This document shows, piece after piece, positions 10,965 to 21,660 of a DNA stretch of 64,000 nt (position 1 is the first letter of the stretch; each line of letters begins with the position of its first letter). The DNA is taken from the NCBI RefSeq assembly GCF_023053635.1, contig NC_086180.1:131501-195500 (forward strand), written 5' to 3'. The position numbers were made by a program, and so were the translations under genes. The stretch is from Elgaria multicarinata webbii. Its lineage: Eukaryota; Chordata; Lepidosauria; Squamata; Anguidae. The notes under the pieces were generated by a model. That model was not told the DNA's origin, made no database searches, and saw only the letters and a program-made list of their open reading frames with translations.

Positions 10965-12577
10965 GGAGGGAGGGATGACTCCCATGACTGGAATATAGCA
11001 ATTGAAGGATATAACTTGTTCCAAAAGAACAGAAGAACTAGAAAGGAAGGTGGAGTTGCACTATATGTTAAAAATACCTATCCCTGCACAGAAATGCAGA
11101 CGGATGAGCCTGGGAGCCCCGTCGAGAACATCTGGATTAAAATAAATGGGGCAAGGAATAAAAAGAACATGATAATCGGAGTCTACTACCGACCACTCAA
11201 TCAAGGAGAAGATGAGGACGAAACTTTTGAGAAACAAATTGCCAGTGTTTCAAGGAAGTGTGATGTAGTAGTGATGGGGGACTTCAATTACCCTGATATC
11301 TGTTGGGAGACAAATACTGCTAAAAGCGGCCCTTCCAAGAAATTCCTGACGTGTGGGTGATAACTTTCTCCTACAGAAAGTGGAGGAAGGAACTAGAGGA
11401 TCGGCAATCCTTGACTTGATATTGACCAATAGGGATGACTTAGTGGATAAAGTGGCAGTTACGGGAACTCTGGGGGAAAGTGACCATGTCATACTTGAAT
11501 TCTTGATTATGAAGGAGACAAAAGTTGAGTGTAGCCATACACGTTCTCTGGATTTTAGGAAAGCTGATTTTAATAAACTCAGAACTATGATAAGTAAGGT
11601 GCCGTGGCAAATGAGTCTAATGAGAAAAAGAGTGCAGGATGGGTGGGAGTATTTAAAAAAGGAAATTTTAAAGGCACAGTTATAAACAATTCCAACAAGG
11701 AGAAAAGATAGAAGACAACAAAGGAAACCAATGTGACTCCACAAAAAGCTTAGAGATGACCTGAAAACAAAAAACAATACATATAGGAAGTGGAAGGAAG
11801 GCCAGGCTACAAAAGAAGAGTACAGACAAGTGGCGCAGAAGTGCCGAAATGGCGTCAGGAAGGCTAAAGCTGTGAATGAGCTGAGATTAGCGAGGGATGC
11901 TAAAAGCAATAAAAAGGCTTTCTTCAGATACGTGAGTAGTAAAAGACAGAGGAAAGAAATGGTGGTTCAACTGCTTAATGAGGATGGCAAATTGATAACA
12001 GACGACAAAGAAAAGGCTGAAGTGCTCAATTCCTACTTTGCCTCGGTCTTCTCCCAAAAGCGGGTCTATGACACCCCTGGAAAAAGTGAAGCAGAAGTTG
12101 AGGGGGCAGAATTGCAGTTTGAGATTGATAAAAAAATGGTCAAAGAACACCTAATTTCCTTGAATGAGTTCAAATCTCCAGGGCCCGATGAACTGCATCC
12201 TAGAGTAATGAAAGAGCTAGCGGAAGAACTCTCAGAACCTTTGTCTATTATCTTTGCAAAATCATGGAAGACGGGTGAGGTGCCAGATGACTGGAGGAGG
12301 GCTAACGTTGTCCCTATCTTCAAAAAGGGCAAAAAGGAGGAACCTGGGAACTACAGACCAGTCAGTCTGACATCCATCCCTGGGAAAATTTTGGAGCAGA
12401 TTATAAAGAAGTTAATCTGTAAGTGCCTTGAAAACTATGCAGTGATTACCAGAAGCCAACATGGATTTGTCAGGAACAAATCCTGTCAGACTAATCTGAT
12501 CTCATTTTTTGATCGAGTAACCTCCCTTGTGGACTGTGGGAATGCTGTGGACGTCATATATCTTGACTTCAGCAAAG
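10965..12577 (+). mobile_element. CR1 LINE, endonuclease to mid reverse transcriptase, cut by telomeric repeats
   Basis: A 5'-truncated CR1 begins in the endonuclease domain (DDSHDWNIAIEGYNLF, then [16 protein letters not shown] with catalytic D/N residues) and runs through the linker into the RT. The frame 11830-12600 ends in VIYLDFSKA, the middle of RT block A, where the sequence switches at about 12577 from CR1 to telomere-type CCCTAA variants. The rest of this CR1 is not found at the far side of the telomeric block near 21808. Frames 10821-11360, 11353-11685 and 11830-12600 show at least two breaks in the coding region. Confidence 0.93.
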
Positions 12578-12697
12578 CCGAACCCGAACCCGGAACCTAA
12601 CCCTAACCCAGAACCGAACCCGAACCTAACCCAACCCCGACCCCGGACCCCAACCCTAACCCAAACCCAACCCTAACCCTAACCCTAACCCTAACCT
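12578..12697 (+). repeat. Interstitial telomere-type repeat (CCCTAA)n, left array
   Basis: About 120 bases of degenerate units (AACCCGAACC, AACCTAACCC, AACCCCGACC) become perfect towards the right, ending in four exact CCCTAA units at about 12673-12697. The C-rich strand reads left to right, as at the left end of a chromosome. The array directly abuts a truncated CR1 on its left and the first base of the Tx1-like element on its right. Confidence 0.95.
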
Positions 12698-12712
12698 TCG
12701 AAGGGAGAAGAC

Positions 12713-14060
12713 GTGTGTTTGCTGAGCTCCTTCGAGAAGTTAGGGAAAACGTCGTTTTGCGATGAAATTCATGTAGGAACCCCATGTCCCAACTTGGGGA
12801 CTGGTGGGGCAATGAAAGAGGAACCGGAAGATCTGACTTTGGGGGTTGAAACCCTCCAAAAGACTGATTTATTCAATGAAAATGAAAAAGAGCCAGCAAA
12901 CAACAAGGCTGAAGAAGAAGGGAAAATGGCTGACTGCACACAGCATGGTGAGTCTTTCTGTGGAAAAGCCCTGAGAGACGGTTTGGAGAATCCTTCAGAC
13001 TTGCAAAGTGGTACTCAAGTTAAAGAGCAAGAGGGGGGAAAGGGAGTTTTACCAACTGTACCCCCCGATAACCAGGAAGAAGCCAACGGGCAGAGTAAAA
13101 GAGGGAAGAAAGTACAGGGGACAAACTTACTCCTGGGTGTGGAGGTTTTGGATTTACCTGACATTAAAGAAAAAAACAAACTGCCTGACTCTGTACATTT
13201 AAAAACGGAACAGCTTTGTTCTAACCGCAGGACTTTACAAAAGACCTCCACCACTGTGTATTTCAGCCCCGTGCGCCCTAACTCTGCTGGGGAGGAAAGG
13301 CAAATAGAGTCCCAGGCTTCAGATTGTGATCTAAATAGGCTAGGCCCCTTGCAGGGAAAGAATGACTCAGCCTTTTTGCAGAGAGCGGAACAGGATGTTC
13401 TCTTTGCGAGGCAGGAAATTAGAATGGAAGTCGTTGCTAGAGGGGAGGGACAGATCCCCTCTCAAGTTACAAACAAACTTTACGGCCACGCCTGATTTGG
13501 AGTGGCAGGGACACAGACGAATGAGCCTTCACAGATACATGCAGCTAGAAAGAAATCACAAAGGGACTGTTTCCAAACGCGTGCAATTCAATGCACGGTC
13601 AGAGGAGGAAGGTTTCCAGACCCCTGACGTGGTGGTTTCTGTTCTGACCTCTGAATTTTCTGTACGATCGCTGGACGCTGTGCAACGCGGGGAAGAAGGA
13701 GATTTGGGGTTTGCCATGCCTAGTTTGCAGGTGCGAGACCCTAGTGCGCAGAAATTTCCCTTGGCCCTCCCCGTGCAAGATCACGAAGATCAAGCGGCAC
13801 ACTTAACTATAGAGGAGGAAAATACAACGTTGCAGCCTGTACAGCGGGACCTAGAACAATTAGTGGAGGGAGACATCGATGACTTCTTAGAAGGCAGAAT
13901 GGAGACCCTATTTTCAGATGGAGAATTGAGAACGGTGGAGGAATTGGGACGGGATGCGGAAAGTTTGGAAGGCGGCCCAACGCTTCCGCCCAATTCCAGA
14001 GAGAAGAATTTTTTAAAAATGGGAAGAGCAAATGCAGAGCGACCTGGAAGACTTGCATAG
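12713..14060 (+). CDS. ORF1-like copy A, N-terminal region of telomeric element
   Basis: Two overlapping frames (12713-13495 and 13362-14060) cover the N-terminal part of the first ORF1-like region. The first frame begins 15 bases after the telomeric array with MCLLSSFEKLGK and is rich in E, K and Q. The second is acidic near its end (VEGDIDDFLEGRMETLFSDG) and finishes at a SREKNFLKM motif that matches NRERNILGKW in copy B. No zinc knuckle, RRM or coiled coil is obvious. An LTR-type or viral protein was considered and not supported. The frame change around 13450 breaks this copy. Confidence 0.5.
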
Positions 14061-15108
14061 CTGGCTTCTGCAACCTCCTTATGACAAAAGCGACCTGGTG
14101 AAGTTGTGGGGGTTCCTGGTGGCTCATGCCGCCTTTGTCGATGCCCCCGTGGAGCTCAATTTTTCTAAACTCAGCCAAGATAACATTCTAAAGGTTTTCG
14201 ATAAAATGAGCGGGCCCCTCATGGAAGTATATAAGGGGACCTTTACGCACTCCATGAGAGATGTCGCTAGGGCACGGGTTTTATCCATGAGAGCTGTGGA
14301 GAAAATCCTGATGAGAAGAAAGCCCAGGACCTCGCAGAAAGGGTTACCGGAGTGGTTGACCGAAGAAGAATTGATTCGCTTTTTCCAAACGGTCGTCAGA
14401 GAATGGGAGAAACCGGAAAAAAGCATGGATCGACCTCTCATATGGAAGGAAATAAATAACGGAGAGACGTTGCTTACAGTCCAAACTTATATAGACTGGA
14501 TAGGAAGACTGATTAATTACCTGAAACAGAGACGAAGCCTTAAACGGGATGAGCCAGCTTCTGTTCCTAGGCCACAGGATACGTAGGAAGTCCCTGAAGG
14601 GTCGCGGGAGCGTTCCGCGGAAGGGATGGAGAGTCGCGCTCCGGAGAAAGAGGAAGGAGAGACGCCACGAGAGACATCCTGTGATCGGGCCGGAACCAGT
14701 GCTCAGGGGATCTCTGCATCTGCGGAGTCCCCGCAAAGCGGTGAGGAAACGGAGGGTGGAACGGCGACTCCGCCGATTCGGTGGAGGGATCGGTCTTTAG
14801 CCGAAAGAGATGGGGAGGGTTTCGCTTCCGGGGAGAGGCCTTTAAATTTAGGGACGTGGGAGGACGAATCCAGTGAAATAGAGAGCGGTGACAAAGAATC
14901 GGAATCGGAAGGGGGATCGATCGAGACCCCGCCGACGGTTAAAAAACGCACCTCCGTTAGGAAAAAATTAGTATATGCGGGTCGAGACCTCGTCGGGCGA
15001 GCGGATGGAGATGAGAGGGATTTAGGGTTAGACAGCCCTTTGGCAAGTGCGGATAGAAATGGAGTGGCTGGGCAAGGAGCCAATGGGGAACCAGAAGGAG
15101 GTGGGTAG
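14032..15108 (+). CDS. ORF1-like copy A, conserved core and acidic tail
   Basis: The 14032-14586 frame carries a conserved core of about 165 residues: PPYDKSDLVKLWGFLVAH, then DKMSGPLMEVYKG, THSMRDVARARVLSM, RRKPRTSQKGLPEWL and LKQRRSLKRDE. It aligns without gaps to copy B at about 15760-16250. After TAG at 14584-14586 the same frame reopens (14626-15108) as a charged, Ser/Glu-rich tail resembling the acidic tail of copy B. I do not recognise the fold. In L1-group elements ORF1 proteins bind RNA and form the RNP; that role is inferred here only from position. Confidence 0.6.
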
Positions 15109-15120
15109 GAAGCCAGGGAC

Positions 15121-16828
15121 ATGTCTGCCAATAGCAGCAGCAGTAGCACAGTGTTTGCCTGGCAACTTAAGGGGGGACTCTCTGGGGGAGGAAAGGAGTG
15201 GGATAGACAAGCAGACGGAAGGGAAAGGGTACAGGAGCCGGGGGAAGAGATGGAGGTAGAGGGCAGCCCTCAATTAGGTATGGACAGAAGACCTGGGGAG
15301 GCTAGAAAGTCAAGAGAATCAAAGGAGAGACGTGGGATGGGGGGAGGTGCCATGCAGGCTCCACAAAAGCCAGCTGAGCCTTCACAGCCTGGGTCCATGA
15401 AGTCAATGGACTCTAGGGAGCCCCCTTGTGGAGGTATGAAGTTAATACCTGGAGAGAGGGAGAGGGCAGTGCTAGAGGAGGATGGAGAGAGGCTTGGAAG
15501 CGGGGGAGGCGCTAGCCAGGTGCAAACAGCAGGGGAAAAGCCTGCTCAGTCAAGAGGCGCACATCGCTCAGGTGGTGGACAGCTTCCTGCGAGGGGAGTT
15601 TGGTGCTCACTTTTCAGATGTGGAAGGCTTGGGTCTCAATGAGGAGGAGGAGGAGGAAGAGGAAGGGAGGTCCCAACTGGTTCCCAACAATAGGGAGAGG
15701 AACATCCTGGGCAAGTGGCGAGAGTTGCTCAAGGAAGACATGTCGGCAAAGGCCAGATGGATTCAGGAGCCGCCTTACGCGGAGCGCGACATGCTCAAAG
15801 TGTGGGGCTTTTTGGTGGCTCATATAGCGCTATCCGCAGCACCGGTGGGGCAAAAGCTCTGCAAAAACAGCCAGGACAAAATCATCGCTTTGTTGGACAA
15901 GACCAGGCAGCCGCTGTTGGAGGTCTTGCGGGGCAATATCAGCCATTCGATCACGGACCTGGCCAGGACGAGGTCGCTCGCGCTGGAGGTCATCGGTAGG
16001 ATCCTGGTCATGCGCAAGGCCCGCACGTCCACAAAGGAGATGCCGGATTGGCTGAGGGAGACGGAGATGGTGAGGATACTGCAGGGCATCCAGAGGCGTT
16101 GGCAAGGGCTGGAGGAAACAGGCGTCAGGCCGCTCGTGTGGAGGCACATAGAAGATGGCAGCACCCTCGTGGTGGAGGGAGAGTACCTCCGGTGGGTGAA
16201 TGAGCTGACATTGGCGCTCAAGCACAGGCGAGCGCTCCAAAAGCAGCAGCAGCAACAGCAGGAGGAAGGGAGCAAGGCGGGGAAAGGCGTGGCGGAAATA
16301 ACGACTAGGACGACGGCGATGGTGACGGCGGGCGGCTCTAGACCGGGCGGAGACCGATCGAAGGGAGAGGAGCGGCAGCTGGCGAAAGAGAGGAGCGGGC
16401 GGGCGACACGGCGAAGGGATCAAGGAGGAAGAGGAGGAGGTGGGGAGGACGATGACACGGAAGAGTTGGAGGACAGCGAGGACGAGGACGGGGGCCGAGG
16501 GCCGGGAAAAGGCAATGATTGGGCACAACTAAGTCAACAGGGGGCTCTTGCTGCGGCGAAGTCCCCGCAAACCGGTAAGGGCGAGGTGACAGGAGTGGGA
16601 GTGGAACGGAAGCGAGAGGGGAAGCAGGTGGACGGAGCTGCGAAAGCGCTGACCTGGGCCGACAGGGTGCAGAGGGAAGAAGATGGAGAAGAAGAGGAGG
16701 AAGGAGGAGGAGGAGGAGGGGAGGGAGAAGAAGAAGAGGAGGGTGGAGAGTTCACCCTAATTTTCGGAAACCCCTCATGGCTGGCGCAAACGAGTAGGGC
16801 CCGGAGGGGGCCACGTGAGCCGCGCTAA
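15121..16828 (+). CDS. ORF1-like copy B of telomeric element
   Basis: The main frame 15482-16828 (448 codons) contains the conserved core (EPPYAERDMLKVWGFLVAH, LARTRSLALEVIGRIL, RKARTSTKEMPDWL, LKHRRALQKQ) followed by a long Glu/Gly/Arg-rich tail ending in FTLIFGNPSWLAQT. An upstream frame (15121-15642, MSANSSSSSTVFAWQL) overlaps it and probably supplied the N-terminus before a frame change. The core is intact over its full length. ORF2 starts within about 15 bases of its stop, so this copy is positioned as the true ORF1. Its GC content is much higher than that of copy A. No CCHC knuckle is seen, unlike some Tx1 ORF1 proteins. Confidence 0.65.
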
Positions 16829-17511
16829 ACTTGCGGCTGATTACTTGGAACGTGCGCGGCTTGCGGACTCGGCGGCGGATGGAGGAGATCGTGCCGGCCT
16901 TGGGCTGCTTGGCGGCAGATGTGGTGTTTCTCTAGGAGACTCACATCGTAAACGAGCGGGAGCGCAGTCAGGCTCAGCAGCTATGGCGGGCGGGGCCTTC
17001 GATCCGGTCTTACGACCCTGAGGACGCTGGAGCGGGGGTGGGAGTGCTCTTCCGCTTGCGGGACGACTTGGTCGTCGACGCGGTGGTGGAGGCCGTGCCG
17101 GGACGGCTCCTGGTGGTCGATGTGACCTTAAAAGGCTGGGCGGAAGGCCGAGAGGAGGCATGGGCCTTCCGGCTGTGTGGCCTGTACGCTCCGGTGGCGG
17201 CCGCACGGCAGCAGCTGTTCTGGGACTGCTTGCGGGAGGTGTGTCCGCGGGCTACGACGGCAACTAGAATGACGGGCAAGGGGGGGCTGGGCACAGGGAA
17301 CAGGCGGTGCCTGGTGGTCTTGGGCGACTTTAACAACCGCTCGCGGATGGCTGACCGCAGTGCTTACGTGGGGCTCCCAGAGGGACTCCCGGGAAAGGAG
17401 GGGGGGAGGCCAAGTCAGGCCCCGCAAAAGCCGCTGCCCCTGCTGCCAGACGAGCGTGAACTCGAGGGGTTTATTGGCCAAAGGGCTGGCGCTCGAAAGG
17501 CAGGCGGGTGA
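16816..17511 (+). CDS. ORF2 endonuclease domain (APE type)
   Basis: The reading frame entering at 16825 gives LRLITWNVRGLRTRRR, the start of an apurinic-type endonuclease with its catalytic Asn. It then reads DVVFL-stop-ETHIVNERER, where the family has LQETH; TAG at 16933-16935 probably replaced CAG. Frame 17038-17511 continues with VVLGDFNNRS, the catalytic GDFN block. SDHG at about 17764-17775 in another frame is the last endonuclease block, so a frame change lies between 17400 and 17510. In non-LTR elements this domain nicks the target strand that primes reverse transcription; a telomeric site preference would reside here. Confidence 0.75.
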
Positions 17512-19723
17512 AGAGGGAGGCCCAGAAGACGGCCTCGAGTTCTTCCCAGTGTCGTGTCGGAGGGTGTACGAGGGCGTTTATCGCAAGTACCAAAAAGGGG
17601 GGCTTAACGCACCAACATCTGAGGGCGAGGGTGGGGAGGAGGGGGGCCCTGAGAAACAAGCCCCGTTTACCTACTATCACGCGTGGTTCGCGAGTCGCCT
17701 CGACCACCTGCGGGCGCCGCCGTGCGTACGGACGGACCGCTGCACGGTGGTGATCACCCCGTGGTCGGATCACGGCATGTTACGGGTCACGCTGGGTGTG
17801 GGGGAGGTGATGCCGCGAGGGCCGCCGCGGTTGTGGCGCCTGCGGCCGGAGGCTATGGAGAAAGACACGTGCCGGAGCCTCATCGAGACGACGCTGGCGT
17901 GCCTGTTGACACTCCGGCGTGCAGGGCTGTACGAGGTGGATCAGGAAGGGAGCGGCGCCCTTGCGTGGTGGGAGCGGGTGAAGCGGGAGGCACGGCGGCG
18001 TTGCTGGAGGCAGGAGCGGGCGGCGTACGACTGCGACACGCACCGCTACCACCAGGCCGTGGACCGCTTTGTGCAGTGCTACGCCCGAGTGCCGCGCGGT
18101 CTGCCGTGTGATCCCATTGTGCTACAGCAGGCTTGGGAGACGATCGCATGCCATCAGCGGCAGCGTGGGCGGGCACGCCGGGCGGAGAAAACCTATCGCA
18201 CCGCGGGGACTGTGGTGGCCCGGGACGAGTGGGCTAGGGCGAGGGAAGGGAGCGGGGCATCTGCGACGATGCGGGGCTTGCGGCGCTCTGAGGACGACCC
18301 GGTGAGCGGGCGGGGCGAGGACATGCTGCGCATCATGGAGCGCTATTACGAGGAGCTCTTCGCAGAGAAGGTGGGCATCAGTGCGAGCTGCAGCAGGGTG
18401 TTCTTGGACTGGGCGGACGGGGTCGCCGTCCCTCGGCAGCTCAGCGCCGAAGACGCACGCAGCCTGCAGGGGCCCATCACCGAGGCGGAGGTTGTGGAAG
18501 CGATCGCGAGCGGGAAGAGTCGCTCGGCGCCAGGGCCTGATGGGCTCGGCTTTGCGTTTTACAAGCACTTCCGCCGCTGGCTGGCCGCGCCGCTGGCAAG
18601 CGTCTTCAGCGAGTGCCTGGCCTGCGACCGCACGAGCGAAGCGTTCGGCGAGGGCACGCTCATCTTCCTGCCCAAGCCCACAGGCGACCGCACGTTGCCC
18701 CAGAACTGGCGGCCCATAGTCATGACGAACGTGGACTACCGCTTGCTGGCCAAGGTGCTGAACGCGTGGCTGGCGCGCGTGGCCGGATGCCTGGTGGTGC
18801 GCACGCAGACGAGCGCGGTGCCGGGCCGGTGCATGTTGGACTCTTTGTGCGCGCTGCAGGAGGTTTTTCAGAGGCTCTAGCAGAGAAGGGGGTGGCAAGG
18901 CGGTGGCGAAGGCGGTCAGGGAACGGGATGGCACGGAGGCCAAGGGGGCATGCTGCTGCTCCTGGACCAGCGGAAGGCCTTCGATAATGTGCACCACGCC
19001 TTCCTGTGGGAGGTGTTAAATCGAAAGGGGGTGCCGCCTCAGTTTGTGAGGTACGTGTGCCTCCTCTATTGAAATGCGGGCGTGGTGGCGCAGCTGGGCG
19101 ACGGGCGCCGCGGCACAGGCAAGATCCCGGTGCGTTCGGGGGTGCGACAGGGCTGCCCCATGAGTCCGCTCCTCTTTGTCCTCTACTTGGACACGCTGCT
19201 CAGCCGTTTGGAGCGCGGCCTCGAGGGCGCCCATTTTGGCGACGACGGTGTGGGGGAGATGGGGGGTAGCGGGGCAGCGAGCGTATGTGCTCAGCACCAG
19301 GGGCTGAAGCTGGTGGCGCACGCCGATGACGTCGTGCTGCTGGTGCGCGACGAGGGCGAGCTGGCGTGGGTGCAACACCAGCTCGAGGCGTTCGAGGCGG
19401 CATCGGGCGCGCGCATCAACCCCGACAAGAGCTGCGTCGTGACATTCGACCTCCGCCTCCGGGGTGACAACGAGGCTACGCTCCGAACGGAGCCACTGGC
19501 TCAGCGACTACGGAGGATGAGGGCGCCGAGGGGAAGGGAGAGCAGCTTAACCCGCAAAAGGGGTGGCGGGAAACGGAAAAGGAGAGGGGCGGAGCAGGAG
19601 GGAGAGGAGGAGGAGGAGGGCGGGGTGCCTGAGGCGGGGCTCAAGTTGCTCGGTGTCTACTTTTCCATGCGCCGTGACGGTTATCAAAGGAACTGGTGTG
19701 ACTGGGCTGACGGTGCGCGATAA
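17360..19723 (+). CDS. ORF2 reverse transcriptase domain
   Basis: Frame 17360-18880 carries the endonuclease end (WSDHGMLRVTL), a linker, and RT blocks: KSRSAPGPDGLGFAFYK, GTLIFLPKPTGDR, QNWRPIVMTNVDYRLLAKVL, and RTQTSAVPGRC. Downstream, 18947-18990 gives LLLLDQRKAFDNVHH (catalytic block A). The 19082-19723 frame gives SGVRQGCPMSPLLFVLYLD (block B) and LVAHADDVVLLV (catalytic block C) with His in place of the usual Tyr before ADD. These blocks fit the Tx1/L1 group rather than CR1, L2 or RTE. Frame changes near 18880, 19010 and 19080 break this copy. The stretch around 19500-19620 is a low-complexity Arg/Glu/Gly insert between RT and thumb. Confidence 0.85.
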
Positions 19724-21064
19724 GGTGACGCGCTGGAGGCACTGGCGTGGGGGGCTGAGCCTCTACCAGCGGGTGGTGTACGTGCGTACGTACCTCATGC
19801 CACAGGCGGGCCAGCTGGCCGCCGTCTATCCCGCGCCGGAGCGGCTCGTGCGTGACGTGGAGGGCACCCTCTTCCAGTTCTTGTGGGGAGCCAAGACCTT
19901 CCCATTGGCCTGAGCCGTCGCCTACTGGCCCGTGTCACATAGCGGGCTGGCCTTCCCGGCGGTGGCCGCAACGCTGCTGGCGGCCTTTCTGGCGCACAAC
20001 TTCGGCCGGTGGGCGAGGCGTGAGCAGAGCGAGCAGCTGTGGCAAAGGGGGAGGGGAGGGCAGCAGCAGCAGGACGGAGTGCAGGAAGACGAGCAGGTCC
20101 TGAGGCCCTTCTGGGTGGAGGGCTTCCACAGGGGATGGCGGGGAATGCGTTGGGCCCAGCGCTGGTGGGAGGAGGAGGGTCGAGGGGGGAATGGCCGCTG
20201 ACAAGGTGAGGGGGCCGGACTATCTCGCTGACATCTACAGGGCTGTGCGGGAGTGGAAGGTGCCGGCGATGGCCCTGCGGCCGACGCTGACGCCGCCAAA
20301 GATGCAAAAAACGGGACGGGAACAAGGCGGACATCGTCCAGCTGAAGCGCCGCCTGTGCTGGGAGATGTTGCAGGCACGCTTCTGGAGGCCGCAGGCCGA
20401 GAAAGAGCGTGCAAGGCAGGTTTGTCCGCGGTACCTGTGGGAGCTGAGCTTCCCCATTGAGACTTTCCAGGACCGCCGGGTGCCCTACCGCTTGTGGGAG
20501 ACGCGCTGGCGGGCCTTCCACCTGGTGCTCAATGTCCAGGGGTGCAAGCCGTGGCTTCGCGACAAGGGCGAGGGTGGCCAGGCCTGCGTGCGCATACGCT
20601 GCCAGCGGGAGAACGTGGGCTTCGGGCAGGCCACAGAGCAGGAGACGGTTGAGCACGCGGTGCACATGTGCGTGGCAGCCCGTCTCTTGTGGCAAGCGGT
20701 TGCGGAGCAGCTGGATTGGCCTGATTTGCTCGTGCAGCGTTGGGAGACTATTGTGTCGGGGCAGGAGCCGCTGGGCGGCTTGCGCGGGCCAAGGAAGAAG
20801 AAGGAGCGGGGAAGGCAGAGAGCAGTGCCGAGGCCAGAACCGGAGGGGGAGGAGGAGGGGAGGAGGAGGATGCCGCCGCCACAGCCGCCAAAGCCGCTGG
20901 GGGAGGGGGGAAAGCAGGGGGCATCGCAGGGAGAAACACAGGATAATCGGGGCAGCACGATGGGAAGAATGGCAGGGCGCATGGGGGGGGGCTGGAGGAG
21001 CACCAGGGCCACCACAAGCAGTGGGTGGGGACTCGGGGAGCGGGGGGCTCGACCAGCAAGCTGA
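19563..21064 (+). CDS. ORF2 C-terminal region with Cys/His cluster
   Basis: The 19563-19913 frame matches the Tx1 post-RT region: GGLSLYQRVVYVRTYLMPQA and LVRDVEGTLFQFLWGAK. After a TGA at about 19911 the same sense continues YWPVSHSGLAFPAVAATLL. Frame 20366-21064 supplies the C-terminal domain, including ETFQDRRVPYRLWETRWR and a C-x-E-x-E-H-x-C arrangement (RCQRENVGFG, then EQETVEHAVHMC) typical of the L1/Tx1 C-terminal zinc-binding segment. The tail after 20760 is low complexity. Several frame changes mean no product is expected from this copy. Confidence 0.7.
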
Positions 21065-21635
21065 AAGGGGAAGCGCGGAGGGTAGCAAAGGGCTAGAAGA
21101 CAAGGGGCCGGGACTGTCTAGCCAACGGGTGGAGGGAGCGGGTGCAAAGGGAGCAGGTGCAAAGGGGGCTACGCGGGCTCAATCTGATGAGGATTACTGG
21201 GTGGTGCCCTGGCCCACGGTCCGGCTCCTCAATTTGTATGTCCCGCTGGCCCTGGCATTTCAAAGGAGGTGGGAACTGAAGCACTGCACTGAGTGAGATG
21301 CGGCACGCTTGGCCGGCATCGTTTGCAGGCAGCTGGATGAACAATATCAGCGGGACAGAGTGCGCCTGCCCACGCAGCAGTGGAGACGACGATGGCCGTG
21401 GAAGGGAGGACACCTGCATACGCTCATCACCTAACTTTACCTAAGCGTAGGCACTAAGTATGTATTAGTGTATAGGCAAGTTAGCCAATTCTTGTATTAG
21501 TTTGGGGAACACCCAGAGGGAAGGGTTTGGGCCGTTTGTGTTTGTGACGCGTTTTCGCGATCGGGTTTGTATTTTCTTGGCCAGGTGAAAGAGGTGCTTG
21601 CACCAATAAAAATTTCTCAACCCTAAAAATTTCTC
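21065..21635 (+). other. 3' UTR and repeated 3' terminus of telomeric element
   Basis: This stretch is noncoding and ends with AATAAA at 21605-21610 followed by AATTTCTC. The final bases AAAAATTTCTCAACCCTAA occur twice, at 21608-21626 and 21625-21643 (17-base offset), so the element end, one telomeric unit, and the element end again precede the CCCTAA array. There is no poly(A) tail. A small stem (GAGGTGCTTGCACCA) lies just upstream of AATAAA. Confidence 0.75.
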
Positions 21636-21660
21636 AACCCTAACCCTAACCCCAACCCCA
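21636..21660 (+). repeat. Telomere-type repeat between two element ends
   Basis: AACCCTAACCCTAACCCC and variants, about 25 bases, link the 3' end of the main element to the next tail. Confidence 0.9.

Larger units (their letters stand above)
12698..21635 (+). mobile_element. Tx1/L1-type non-LTR retrotransposon inside telomeric repeats
   Basis: A roughly 8.9 kb element runs between CCCTAA arrays. Its order is a short 5' leader, ORF1-like copy A (12713-15108), ORF1-like copy B (about 15121-16828), ORF2 with endonuclease, reverse transcriptase and C-terminal Cys/His region (16816-21064), and a 3' UTR ending in AATAAAAATTTCTC. It has no LTRs. The endonuclease start (ITWNVRGLR) plus RT and C-terminal features place ORF2 near Tx1 elements of the L1 group, which often have strict targets. 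The copy is not intact: ORF2 is split by several frame changes and stops. The right half is strikingly GC-rich. Telomeric repeats at both ends and an L1-group ORF2 suggest a telomere-targeting family. Whether the twin ORF1s are native or reflect two fused elements is open. Confidence 0.85.

Noticed and set aside
12698-16828. Retroviral or other virus-like origin of the telomeric element
   Set aside because: No terminal long repeats, protease, integrase or capsid-like motif was seen; the downstream ORF is a clear endonuclease-RT of LINE type.
18122-18997. - strand frame of 291 codons
   Set aside because: Antisense of the GC-rich reverse transcriptase; no known domain.
19922-21103. - strand frame of 393 codons
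   Set aside because: Longest antisense frame in the telomeric element, but Ser/Pro/Leu low complexity caused by GA-rich sense sequence.
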